From: Metarhizobium sp964253915
Lineage (GTDB): Bacteria > Pseudomonadota > Alphaproteobacteria > Rhizobiales > Rhizobiaceae
Direction: 5' to 3'
Assembly: GCF_964253915.1 (NCBI RefSeq)
Contig: NZ_CAXUSG020000034.1
Span: 1-9,692, forward strand
Length of the DNA: 9,692 bases
This document shows positions 1-8,100 of this stretch, piece after piece. How positions within the stretch are numbered: the stretch's first letter is position 1; each line of letters opens with the position of its first letter. Under the pieces are notes generated by a model. It saw nothing but the letters and a program-made list of their open reading frames with translations, was not told where the DNA came from and made no database searches. Position numbers and translations under genes: made by a program.

Positions 1-73
1 ACGCAAATTGCGTAGATGTTACGATGAGACGGGTTTCTTTCATCCGTTTTTGGCAGGGCATCCGATATAACTC

Positions 74-565
74 TTAGATGTCAGCCAACTTGAAAAGAAG
101 TGTCGTCACCAGCTTGCTAGGATCAGGTTCGATGGAAGGGTTATTGTCGTGTACCTCTAATCTGCACGCAAACAACTCCCCTGCCTGACTGCTGGTAGCG
201 TCCCACCGCAATCCCTTTTCCTTGGCCCACCCGATGAGCATGGCCGTGGCATCTAGCAATCCCTCATACGCGCCGGTGTATTTCATGCGGACAAAGCGTC
301 CTGCGGGAAGAACACCTTCGACCAAGCGGCCAGACAATGGAATCGTCGCATCCGTGGTCATGCCGGTCTCGATTTCGAGGCTCGGCATGTCGACAACGTT
401 GAACTTGATAAACTCCATCCCATTCGATGGCACCTCCGCTTGTGAAAAAGCCTCGAACAACTCATCGAACGCTGGATCGACTTCCTCGGCAAACGGTATG
501 ACTACGGGCAAGCGTACGGCGACGTATCGCTCAGCGTCCCGCACAATAATTTCTGGCATCGTCAA
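74..565 (-). CDS. GyrI-like small-molecule-binding domain protein
   Basis: A 163-residue protein consisting of a single GyrI-like (AraC effector-binding) domain, a fold known to bind small hydrophobic or cationic ligands, either alone or fused to transcription factors. Visible family marks are the N-terminal strand RYVAVRLPVVIP (residues 13-24), the signature LPAGRF (86-91) followed by TGAY (97-100), the helix with IGW (111-113), and an acidic Glu at 130 where many family members have the ligand-contacting Glu. There is no signal peptide, membrane helix or helix-turn-helix, so it is a free-standing cytosolic domain. The start is taken as TTG at 565 because AGGAGG (574-579 on the complement) lies 8 nt upstream; ATG at 559 is also possible but has a 14-nt spacer. 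It diverges from the DUF3833 gene. Fold assignment is fairly secure; the ligand is unknown. Confidence 0.8.
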   Translation of the reverse strand: MTMPEIIVRDAERYVAVRLPVVIPFAEEVDPAFDELFEAFSQAEVPSNGMEFIKFNVVDMPSLEIETGMTTDATIPLSGRLVEGVLPAGRFVRMKYTGAYEGLLDATAMLIGWAKEKGLRWDATSSQAGELFACRLEVHDNNPSIEPDPSKLVTTLLFKLADI

Positions 566-573
566 ATGGAAGT

Positions 574-579
574 CCTCCT
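574..579 (-). promoter_or_regulatory. Shine-Dalgarno of the GyrI-like gene
   Basis: A perfect AGGAGG on the complementary strand, 8 nt before a TTG codon (563-565) and 14 nt before an in-frame ATG (557-559). The spacing favours the TTG as the real start, adding two residues to the protein. Confidence 0.6.
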
Positions 580-685
580 CACTTTCCAGAACGACGCACG
601 AATGCTCATAAACCCGACAACTTCGGCGAAATAAATCGTATTCCGAGAGGCTTTGTTGGAAAATGCTTCACCGGTGACCGAGCAT

Positions 686-716
686 CCCGCCGTCTTGGCG
701 GGGGCAGTAGCACTGC
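686..716. repeat. Tandem short hairpins in the divergent intergenic region
   Basis: Two adjacent inverted repeats: CCCGCC (686-691) / GGCGGG (697-702) with loop GTCTT, then GCAGT (704-708) / ACTGC (712-716) with a 3-nt loop. A further CTCCA (716-720) can pair with TGGAG about 11 nt downstream. They lie between the divergent GyrI-like and DUF3833 genes and would be in the 5' leader of the latter if transcription starts upstream. No T-run follows on either side, so they are not clear terminators. Role unknown. Confidence 0.4.
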
Positions 717-827
717 TCCAATCTCCTGGGATGGAGCGCTGCCGGTTTCACCAGAAATTTCTGCCAATTTGAACTGATGGAACTGTCGGCCGCGCGGACG
801 GTTCTCTCACGGAATAGGGAGATACCG

Positions 828-1313
828 ATGAAAATCGAAGACTTTGCTAGCAAGCCGCCAGAGTTCATCCTGGAAGACTTTTTCTCAGGCCGCCTTCGAG
901 GTTGGGGCATTGTGTTGACCCGCATGGGAAACCTTCAGAACCGCTTTTCAATCGAAGCAGAGGGTAGATGGGAGGCTTCTGCCAACACCTTATCTTTGAA
1001 GGAGACGTACTTCTTTGATGATGGTCATCAGGACCATCTGACGTGGACCATCATCAAACGGAGCCCAAGTGAATACGACGGGCGGGAGACGCTTATCGAA
1101 GGCACTGCCAAAGGCGAGCAAACAGGAAACGCTTTTCATTGGACCTATCATCGCGAAGTTCCGGCCTCGGACGGCTCGAAAGCGCGGTTTGGATTCGATG
1201 ACTGGTTTTTTCTGCATGACAAGAATCGCATGACTGCAAATGCATCCTTGACCAAGTTCGGCATACAGGTTGCAACCTTGAACGCCTTTTATGAGCGAGA
1301 ACAGGCGGTGTGA
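828..1313 (+). CDS. DUF3833-family protein
   Basis: A 161-residue protein resembling the DUF3833 family, whose function is not known. Matching features are LEDFFSGRLRGWGIV (residues 15-29), TRMGNLQNRFSIEAEGRW (31-48), the Asp/Gly-rich turn FDDGHQDHLTW (63-73), GTAKGEQTGNAFHWTY (92-107), FGFDDWFFLHD (121-131) and the closing LTKFGIQVATLNAFYE (141-156). The pattern suggests a beta-rich, lipocalin-like barrel. Many gammaproteobacterial members are annotated as lipoproteins, but here no signal peptide or lipobox is visible, so it is probably cytosolic. The start is ATG 828 because AGGGAG (816-821) sits 6 nt upstream; an in-frame upstream codon at 777 would add 17 residues unlike the family and lacks a ribosome site. 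It converges with the AraC-type gene. Family call fairly sure; no function can be given. Confidence 0.78.
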   Translation: MKIEDFASKPPEFILEDFFSGRLRGWGIVLTRMGNLQNRFSIEAEGRWEASANTLSLKETYFFDDGHQDHLTWTIIKRSPSEYDGRETLIEGTAKGEQTGNAFHWTYHREVPASDGSKARFGFDDWFFLHDKNRMTANASLTKFGIQVATLNAFYEREQAV

Positions 1314-1329
1314 ATTCTATAAGATCGCA

Positions 1330-1351
1330 AATGCGACCGCTTTTTCAACGG
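1330..1351 (+). terminator. Weak possible terminator after the DUF3833 gene
   Basis: A short stem TCGC-AAAT-GCGA followed after CCGC by a run of five T, located just after the DUF3833 stop and before the convergent AraC-type gene. Only four base pairs are perfect and the T-run is offset, so this is a weak candidate. Confidence 0.22.
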
Positions 1352-1419
1352 CGTCGAGTGCGCCGGACCTCGCAGTTGACTAAGTTGTTGACTACATCGC
1401 CCGCGCTACCCTGCCGGTC

Positions 1420-2319
1420 CTAGCTTAATGCCCGCCGCCACTGACCGGGAGTGGTTCCTATTTTCGCTCTAAATATCCGGGTGAGATGTGCCTGGTCACA
1501 GAAGCCGCATAAAAACGCCACTTCAGCAATGGTGAGCTTTGTTGTTCGCAGAAGCTCCTTAGCCTTCTCCACCCTCCTGAGGATCACCCACTTATAGGGT
1601 GGGTGGCCGACAGACAGTCTGAACGCTCGCGTAAAATGTCCCTGAGATAGACCACAGGCTTCAGCGACGGAAGAGAGAGACACGTCTGTCGCCAGGTTTG
1701 CCTCAAGTAGTTCGAGCGCGCGTCTCTTCTGCCATGCAGCAAGGTGACCGTAAACTGGCGGTTGAGTGCTCTGGCTTCCATAGGTCGTGCAGAGATGAAA
1801 GGTAAGGACTGCGGCAACGTGATCCTGGAAAAGGCGACTTGCGCTAGCTGGATTATGGACCGCTGGAAGACAGACGCGTATCAAGCCCCGTACGATATCG
1901 TCCTCGACATCCCGTCCTGGGACTGCATGAAGCGTGTCGATCCGTCTACCGCCCAGGTCTTCTTCGAAGGCAGTCAGCGCTGAGCGAGGAATATGGAAGC
2001 CCAGTCCGTCAAATGATGACTTCATGTCTGCGAGCCACATCCTCCGGTAGTCGTATATCGTGAAGTTGCCGCTTCTAGAAATTTTGCTGTCTACCTTCTT
2101 GCCGTCGACCCAAAGGTCGCCCTCATAATCTCGAAGGTTGAATGCCAAAAAGAACGCGTCCTCATGAACGGGTGGATCGATGATCCCATGTCCAGAACGA
2201 ATGCAAGAGAGCCTAGCCATTGTCACCTCGGATTTCCCGAAGACCGGCGCTATGACAATGTCCGCCTGCCTGGCCCGGAAAAAATCCATCTCTTGATTGC
2301 TGGTTATAGGGTGTCGCAT
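1420..2319 (-). CDS. AraC/XylS-family transcriptional activator
   Basis: A 299-residue DNA-binding regulator of the AraC/XylS family. The C-terminal about 105 residues (195-299) form the twin helix-turn-helix domain: the first reads LSSVAEACGLSQGHFTRAFR (215-234), the second IAEVAFLCGFCDQAHLTRIF (264-283) followed by the family closing motif GTTPGQWRR. The N-terminal about 190 residues resemble the non-cupin sensing half found in many rhizobial AraC proteins (VHEDAFFLAFNLRDY, then FTIYDYRRMW), which should sense an unidentified ligand. The frame stays open upstream to 2403, but the extra 28 Cys/Arg-rich residues look non-coding; ATG 2319 is preferred and ATG 2289 (MDFFRARQ) is an alternative, neither with a strong ribosome site. 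The target operon is not evident: the neighbours are a convergent DUF3833 gene and an upstream broken small ORF. The family is certain; the start and ligand are not. Confidence 0.9.
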   Translation of the reverse strand: MRHPITSNQEMDFFRARQADIVIAPVFGKSEVTMARLSCIRSGHGIIDPPVHEDAFFLAFNLRDYEGDLWVDGKKVDSKISRSGNFTIYDYRRMWLADMKSSFDGLGFHIPRSALTAFEEDLGGRRIDTLHAVPGRDVEDDIVRGLIRVCLPAVHNPASASRLFQDHVAAVLTFHLCTTYGSQSTQPPVYGHLAAWQKRRALELLEANLATDVSLSSVAEACGLSQGHFTRAFRLSVGHPPYKWVILRRVEKAKELLRTTKLTIAEVAFLCGFCDQAHLTRIFRAKIGTTPGQWRRALS

Positions 2320-2474
2320 GAGGTCCGAATGTCGAGTTGCGCAAGTCTGCCGTTTTCGGAGAACATAGCCACACTGACAATTGGCTGATAGTCTAAGGCT
2401 CAAGGCACACCGGGGGCTTCCACTGCCAATTCGCTAGCGAACTCGCTTTTCTTCGAAAGAAACGATTCTGTCAG
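2320..2474. other. Upstream region of the AraC-type gene with a 12-bp palindrome
   Basis: This stretch separates the AraC-type start from the small Cys-rich ORF and should hold the AraC promoter. It contains a perfect palindrome TTCGCTAGCGAA (2430-2441), a plausible dimer operator, and nearby an A/T-rich inverted repeat TTTCTT-CGA-AAGAAA (about 2447-2461). No confident -35/-10 pair was found. Confidence 0.3.
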
Positions 2475-2755
2475 TCATGGATCGATTTCCTTTGTGTGCG
2501 ACAGTCCTAAATTAGCAAGGCAGGGGAAGGTGGCTTTGCATTTGTCCTTTCCGCCTTCAGACAGCATTTGGTCGCAACCAACTGCCAAGCGTCGACGAAG
2601 CTGCATAAACGTGGCCGCTGCTCCAAACTGTCGCACAAGAGCTTTGCGATCAAACTCGTTGCTTTTCTTGCAGGGGACGCACTCAATTGTGATGACCGCC
2701 GCGCGGAAATCTCTCAGTGTTAGAAGGCCGTTGGGATTTTTCTCATCGATGACAT
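2475..2755 (-). pseudogene. Small Cys-rich conserved-type protein, frameshifted near its start
   Basis: On the complement, the frame open from about 2780 to the TGA at 2475-2477 encodes a convincing compact protein: LTLRDFRAAVITIECVPC (codons from 2723), then NEFDRKALVRQFGA, FMQLRRRLAVGCDQM and a closing CKATFPCL segment. The CxxC pair followed by single Cys residues later suggests a metal-binding, zinc-ribbon-like fold. It resembles small hypothetical proteins I recall from rhizobia, although I cannot name a family. The frame has no ATG, GTG or TTG before this block. The only ATGs in the right place (2753-2755 and 2744-2746) are one base out of frame and stop after a few codons. A single-base loss near codons 3-4 of an original start MSS-DEKNPNG would explain this. 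It is either a recently broken gene, a sequencing error, or a gene with a non-canonical start. It lies divergent from the SOS cassette and in the same direction as the AraC-type gene. Confidence 0.6.
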
Positions 2756-2865
2756 TTTGTTGGCTGTGGATGAAGATCGATTAGACCCTTGAATCTGCAC
2801 GAATTTCTCAACCCACCTCCTTGTGGAGTGACAAGTCCGATCCGCAGCCCTTAACCAAACCTCCA

Positions 2866-2871
2866 TTGACT
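2866..2871 (+). promoter_or_regulatory. Candidate -35 element of the imuA promoter
   Basis: TTGACT lies 14 nt before the LexA box, so the box would cover the -10 region of a promoter starting here, the usual geometry for LexA repression. No good -10 hexamer is visible at 17 nt, so the assignment is tentative. Confidence 0.4.
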
Positions 2872-2885
2872 CGCGTATGGATTGG

Positions 2886-2900
2886 GAACAAAAAGGGAAC
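2886..2900 (+). promoter_or_regulatory. LexA operator (alphaproteobacterial SOS box)
   Basis: GAAC, seven bases (A-rich, ending GG), then GAAC: an exact match to the direct-repeat LexA box of Alphaproteobacteria, known as GTTC-N7-GTTC when read on the other strand. It stands 47 nt before the imuA ATG and downstream of a TTGACT hexamer, a position expected for SOS repression of imuA-imuB-dnaE2. The operator sequence is read directly; LexA regulation of this cassette is established in relatives such as Caulobacter and is inferred here. Confidence 0.85.
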
Positions 2901-2947
2901 ATATCTTCTTTTCATCACATAACAAACCGAATTCGGTCCTGATCAAC

Positions 2948-3697
2948 ATGACGCTTGCCAAAACAGTCATCTCAGAACTGCGTGAGCGTATCCAACACCT
3001 TGAAGGCGCGAACGGAAAGTCGCGGATCGTGCTTCCGTTCGGAGCGAAATTGATCGATAACCGGTTGCCAGGTGGTGGTTTGGCTCATGGAGCAATCCAT
3101 GAGTTTGCTGGGGGCGGCGCTGGAACCGTCGATGGCGCAGCCGCAGCTCTGTTTGTTGCTGGCATAGCGGCTCGCACCAAAGGCAAAGTCGTCTGGTGTC
3201 TGGCTAGACCCGACCTCTTTGCACCTGCTTTAGCACAGGTTGGGCTTCATCCAGATCGCGTCATTTATGTTGAAGCGATCCGCGAGGAATATGTGCTTGA
3301 GAGCGCCGAAGAAGCGCTTCGCTTTGGCGGAATAGCAGCAGTGGTTGCAGAAGTCGTCCGATTGCCGATGACAGCATCGAGAAGGTTGCAGCTCGCGGCA
3401 GAGGGGTCCGGTACTATGGGCCTCATCATCCGCCGGTGGCGACGCCAATCCGAAGCCAACGACTTTGGCCACCCGACGGCAGCGACTACGCGATGGCGTA
3501 TCTCCGTTTTGCCAGCCGAGCCCTTGCAAGTGCCAGGTGTAGGGAGAGCGCGGTGGTTGGCGGAATTGATAAGGGTCAAGGCCGGAGAAAGTGCGGATTT
3601 CATTGTAGGTGCCTGTGATGCCGAGGGTCGTATCTGTTTATTTTCCGACGCTCACGACGGACCGGATCAGGCGCGCCGATCCCTCAATACCCGCTGA
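2948..3697 (+). CDS. imuA: ImuA, SOS mutagenesis cassette protein (RecA-like)
   Basis: A 249-residue ImuA, an accessory protein of the SOS-induced translesion synthesis machinery that works with ImuB and DnaE2. After a short helical N-terminus (LRERIQHLEG, 11-20) comes the RecA-like core: FGAKLIDNRLPGGGLAHGAIHEF (31-53, described in parts: LPGGGL at 40-45, HEFAGGGAG at 51-59), RPDLFAPALAQVGL (87-100), DRVIYVEA (103-110), AVVAEVVRLPMTASRRLQLA (131-150), IRRWRRQSEA (161-170) and VPGVGRARWLAELIR (195-209). The loop where RecA carries its Walker A has GGGAGTVDG with no GK[ST], so ATP binding of the usual kind is doubtful, as in the family generally. The frame is open from a TTG at 2882, but that codon precedes and would run through the LexA box; ATG 2948 gives a family-like N-terminus, though without a strong ribosome site. 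First gene of the operon; it overlaps imuB by 80 bp. Confidence 0.92.
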   Translation: MTLAKTVISELRERIQHLEGANGKSRIVLPFGAKLIDNRLPGGGLAHGAIHEFAGGGAGTVDGAAAALFVAGIAARTKGKVVWCLARPDLFAPALAQVGLHPDRVIYVEAIREEYVLESAEEALRFGGIAAVVAEVVRLPMTASRRLQLAAEGSGTMGLIIRRWRRQSEANDFGHPTAATTRWRISVLPAEPLQVPGVGRARWLAELIRVKAGESADFIVGACDAEGRICLFSDAHDGPDQARRSLNTR

Positions 3698-5132
3698 CAC
3701 TCCTATTGGCGTTATTTCACGCAGTGGATCGAAACGCTGGCTGTCTGCCATCGACACTCCTGCCGCAAAGCATGGCCTCAAGATTGGAATGCCCGCCTCG
3801 AAAGCACAGGCGCTCGTTCAAGGGCTTGCAATGATTGACGCAGACCCAGTGGCAGACGGTCTTGCCCTGGAGCGCCTGACCCTATGGGCGCTTAGTCAAT
3901 ACTCACCCGTGGTGGCGATGGATAACCCCGACGGCATCGTCATGGATACGGAGGGTGCGGATCACCTTCAGGGGGGAGAGGAACTGATGCTCAGTGGGCT
4001 GGTCAATCGGTTTCATGCGCGTGGATTAGCTGCCAAAGCAGCAGTTTCCAGCACTTGGGGGGCTTCTCATGCTCTTGCGCGAAGTTTGACCACTCGCACC
4101 ACAGTAATTTTGAACGGCGGCGTCGAAGCTTCGATAGCGCGTTTGCCAATCGCACTTTTGAGAGTTGATTCCGAAACAATTCAAGGGTTGCGCACACTTG
4201 GCTTTCGCAGTGTTGGTGATCTGATCAAGACACCACGCGCACCTCTGACGCTGCGTTTTGGCCCTGAACTGGGTCGCCGTCTAGATCAAATGCTAGGCGT
4301 TGTGGCTGAGCCGATTCAGCCAATTCGGCCTGAGAACATTATAGAGATTCATCGAACATTTGCGGAGCCGATTGGGGCAACTGAGACAATTGCAAAATAC
4401 ATATCGCAACTCGTTCAAAAGCTGTGTCGGCAGTTGCAGCGGACAGGCATGGGGGTAAGGCGTGCCGACCTCCTGGTCCACCGAGTAGACAACACGTTTC
4501 AAGCCCTTCGAGCTGGGACCGCGAAACCCGTTCGTGATGTCGCGTGGTTGACCAAGCTATTCAAAGACCGGATCGAAAAAATCGATCCAGGATTCGGCAT
4601 AGAGAAACTCAGTCTCGCTGCAACTCTGGTGGAACCGCTCGACGAAAAACAGATCATATCTGATCTAGTCGATCAACAGATGCCGGATGTCGGACCCTTC
4701 GTCGATATTCTTGGCAATCGCGGGGTTTACCATCTCTATCGCATGACACCGGTTGCGAGCGATGTCCCGGAGCGATCAGTGCGCAGAATATTGCCTCTTG
4801 CTGAAGAAACCGGATTGACATGGCCGCTGATCTGGCCGCGCCCTATAAGGTTGCTGGCTCAACCCGAGGGCATAGATGTCATCGCTTTGATGCCGGATCA
4901 CCCTCCTGTTTCTTTCACTTGGAGGGGAAAGCGCCGGAAAGTAAAGCAGGCTGACGGACCAGAGCGCATTTTCGGGGAATGGTGGCAGCGAACCTCGGAA
5001 TGGGCAGCCGTGCGCGACTATTTTACGGTCGTCGATGAAGCCGGTGAACGCTATTGGATTTACCGCTCAGGTGATGGTGTCAATCTGGAGACAGGAACAC
5101 ATCGCTGGTTTCTGCACGGGACTTTCACATGA
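3618..5132 (+). CDS. imuB: ImuB, catalytically inactive Y-family polymerase-like protein
   Basis: A 504-residue ImuB. In studied bacteria ImuB is the hub of the mutasome, bridging the sliding clamp, ImuA and DnaE2, rather than an active polymerase. The N-terminus MPRVVSVYFPTLTTDRIRR aligns with the Y-family palm start, but the acidic metal-binding motif of DinB (the D-x-D of the first strand) is missing. Other landmarks are GLKIGMPASKAQAL (about 54-67), a thumb helix-hairpin-helix-like part around 180-225 (LLRVDSETIQGLRTLGF to FGPELGRRLDQMLG), a little-finger-like part to about 350, and the ImuB-specific C-terminus with SDVPERSVRRI, FTWRGKRRKVKQADGPERIF and HRWFLHGTF. ATG 3618 is preferred over the in-frame GTG at 3609 because a TAGGTG (3606-3611) sits 6 nt upstream and would be overlapped by the GTG. 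The start lies inside imuA and the stop overlaps dnaE2 by ATGA, suggesting translational coupling. Confidence 0.93.
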   Translation: MPRVVSVYFPTLTTDRIRRADPSIPADTPIGVISRSGSKRWLSAIDTPAAKHGLKIGMPASKAQALVQGLAMIDADPVADGLALERLTLWALSQYSPVVAMDNPDGIVMDTEGADHLQGGEELMLSGLVNRFHARGLAAKAAVSSTWGASHALARSLTTRTTVILNGGVEASIARLPIALLRVDSETIQGLRTLGFRSVGDLIKTPRAPLTLRFGPELGRRLDQMLGVVAEPIQPIRPENIIEIHRTFAEPIGATETIAKYISQLVQKLCRQLQRTGMGVRRADLLVHRVDNTFQALRAGTAKPVRDVAWLTKLFKDRIEKIDPGFGIEKLSLAATLVEPLDEKQIISDLVDQQMPDVGPFVDILGNRGVYHLYRMTPVASDVPERSVRRILPLAEETGLTWPLIWPRPIRLLAQPEGIDVIALMPDHPPVSFTWRGKRRKVKQADGPERIFGEWWQRTSEWAAVRDYFTVVDEAGERYWIYRSGDGVNLETGTHRWFLHGTFT

Positions 5133-8100
5133 GATACGCGGAACTCCAAGTGACCACGCATTTCTCATTTCTTCGAGGAGCGTCATCTGCTGACGAGCTG
5201 TTTGCAACCGCCAAAGCGCTCGGTATCAAGGCGATTGGCATTGTTGACCGCAATTCCCTCGCGGGCGTCGTTCGCGCTCTTGAGGCATCACGGTCGACTG
5301 GGTTGCGAGTGGTGGTTGGGTGTCGTCTTGATCTGCAGGACGGCATGTCGATCTTGGTATATCCAACCGACAAGATAGCCTATTCCATGCTCACAAGGTT
5401 GCTGACTCTTGGCAAGTCACGTGGAGGTAAGGGACGGTGCATTCTCACCCTCGACGATGTCGCACTTTACGCTGAGGGCTTGATCGCCATCCTCATACCG
5501 GACCTACCCGATGAGACGTTGGCTATTCAGCTTCGAAAAATGGCGGTGGTGTTCGGCAACCGCGCTTATGTTTCGCTCTGTCTGCGTCGTCGCCCCAACG
5601 ACCAAATACGACTACATGAGATTTCCAATCTTGCCGCTCGACATTCTGTAAAAACGGTCGTCACGAATGACGTTCTGTTTCACGAACCATCACGTCGGCA
5701 GTTGCAGGACGTTGTTACGTGCATTCGCAGCAGAACCACCATCGATAACGTCGGTTTCGAACGCGAGCGGCATGCAGATAGATACTTGAAGCCGCCAGAG
5801 GAAATGGCGCGACTATTTCCGCGCTATCCTGAGGCGCTTGCACGAACAATGGAAATTGTAGAGCGCTGCACCTTCTCTTTGGAAGAATTGAGCTACCAGT
5901 ATCCGGAAGAAGCCCTGATTGAAGGAATGACCGCACAGCAGTCACTCGAACATTACACCTGGGAAGGAGTGGGAACCCGATATCCCGAAGGCCTCCCAGA
6001 ACACGTGGAACAAACCATCCGCCGTGAGTTGGCTCTTATTGCGAGCATGCGATACGCGCCATATTTCCTCACGGTGTTCTCCATTGTTCGCTATGCGCGT
6101 TCGCGGGGAATTTTATGTCAAGGACGGGGCTCGGCGGCCAACAGCGCCGTGTGTTATATTCTCGGCATCACCAGTATCGATCCCTCAACCAACGATCTCC
6201 TCTTTGAACGGTTTATCAGCCAAGAGCGAGATGAGCCGCCCGATATCGATGTCGATTTTGAACACTCTCGGCGCGAAGAGGTCATCCAATGGATTTACAA
6301 AACCTACGGCATCCACAAGGCGGCTCTATGCGCAACTGTAACTCGATATCGCGCCAAGGGTGCGATAAGGGATGTTGGTAAGGCACTTGGCCTGCCGGAA
6401 GACCTGATTTCCGCTCTATCGAAAGGAGTATGGTCATGGTCTGAGACGGTGGGTGAGCGGCAGGTTCGTGAGTTGAATCTCAACCCGGACGACCGCCGAC
6501 TAGCGCTCACGCTTCAGTTGGCTCAGCAACTGATGGGAGCGCCTAGGCACCTTGGTCAGCATCCAGGCGGCTTTGTTTTGACGCATGATAGGCTCGACGA
6601 TCTCGTACCTATTGAGCCAGCCGCGATGGATGATCGGCAGATCATCGAATGGGACAAGGATGATGTCGAGGCGCTGAAATTTATGAAGGTCGACGTTCTT
6701 GCGCTTGGAATGCTCACCTGTATGGCCAAAAGCTTCGATCTTCTAAAGCAACATAAGGAGTTGCCGCTCGATCTCGCGACGATACCCGGAGAGGACCCTT
6801 CCACTTATGCGATGATCAGACGTGCCGACACACTCGGCACCTTCCAGATCGAGAGCCGCGCGCAGATGTCGATGCTGCCGCGCATGAAGCCGCGCACATT
6901 CTATGACTTGGTTATCCAGGTTGCCATTGTGCGACCGGGGCCGATCCAAGGCGACATGGTTCATCCCTATCTTCGCCGCCGCGAAGGCAAAGAGAAAGTC
7001 GAGTATCCTACTCCCGAGTTGGAGGCGGTACTACACAAGACGCTAGGCGTGCCTCTTTTCCAGGAGAGTGCAATGAAGGTCGCTATGGTATGCGCGGGCT
7101 TCACCGGTGGCGAGGCAGACCAGCTGCGCAAATCCATGGCGACCTTCAAGTTCACGGGCGGAGTATCCCGTTTCAAGGACAAGCTTGTTTCAGGCATGGT
7201 TCGCAACGGTTATGCCGTTGATTTCGCCGAGCGGACATTTTCTCAGCTTGAAGGTTTCGGCAGCTACGGGTTTCCTGAAAGCCATGCAGCCTCTTTCGCG
7301 CTTATTGCCTACGCATCGAGCTGGATGAAGTGTCATCATCCTGACGTCTTTTGTGCAGCGCTTTTGAATTCGCAGCCAATGGGGTTTTATGCTCCTGCCC
7401 AAATCGTACGCGACGCCCGTGATCACGGCGTTGATGTTCTTCCTGTGTGCGTGAACCGGTCGCGTTGGGATTGCACGCTGGAAGCTGTCGAAGGCACAGA
7501 CCGATATGCAGTTCGCCTTGGCATGCGTTTGGTTCGGGGTTTGGCCACAGCCGATGTCGCCAGGATAACAGCGGCGAGAGCGGATCAGCGTTTTTCAGAC
7601 GTCGACGACATGTGGCGACGGTCTGGAGTACCGGCCGCATCGCTGGTTGAATTGGCGGAAGCCGACGCGTTCTTGCCATCCATTGGTCTGCAGCGTCGAG
7701 ATGCCCTCTGGGCGATAAAAGCCTTGCGTGATGAACCTTTACCGCTCTTCGCCGCTGCAGCCGAACGGGAGGCGAAAACAATTGTCGAGCAACAGGAGCC
7801 GGAAGTTCAGCTTCGGCAAATGACCGCTGGGCACAATGTCGTCGAAGACTACGGGCATGTTGGTCTGACCCTCCGCGAGCATCCGGTGAGTTTCCTGCGA
7901 AGTGAGCTGAATCAAAGACGGATCGTCACATGTGCAGATGCTATTTCAGAAAGAGACGGGCGCTGGGTCATGGCCGCAGGTCTCGTCCTGGTTCGGCAAC
8001 GACCAGGTTCAGCCAAAGGCGTCATGTTCATCACGATGGAGGATGAGACGGGCATCGCCAACGTTGTCGTCTGGCCGAAACTTTTCGAGAGATCGCGTCG

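Noticed and set aside
1..60. Terminator or operator at the left edge
   Set aside because: ACGCAA-A-TTGCGT (1-13) is a short inverted repeat and GACGG/CCGTT with TTTT (29-56) is a weak stem with an 11-nt loop; neither can be interpreted without the sequence to the left.
2494..2784. Rightward 96-codon open frame
   Set aside because: It is antisense to the Cys-rich protein frame, which has clear protein-like composition, while this one is Ser/Arg-rich and resembles no family.
2882..2947. TTG start extending ImuA by 22 residues
   Set aside because: The TTG lies immediately upstream of the LexA box, the extension is unlike ImuA proteins, and ATG 2948 gives a family-like N-terminus.
3609..3617. 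GTG start adding three residues to ImuB
   Set aside because: It overlaps the best ribosome-site candidate (TAGGTG), and ImuB proteins typically begin MPRVVS, matching ATG 3618.
7302..7781. Leftward 159-codon open frame inside dnaE2
   Set aside because: It is an antisense shadow of a strongly conserved polymerase region, with Arg/Pro/His-rich low-quality sequence.
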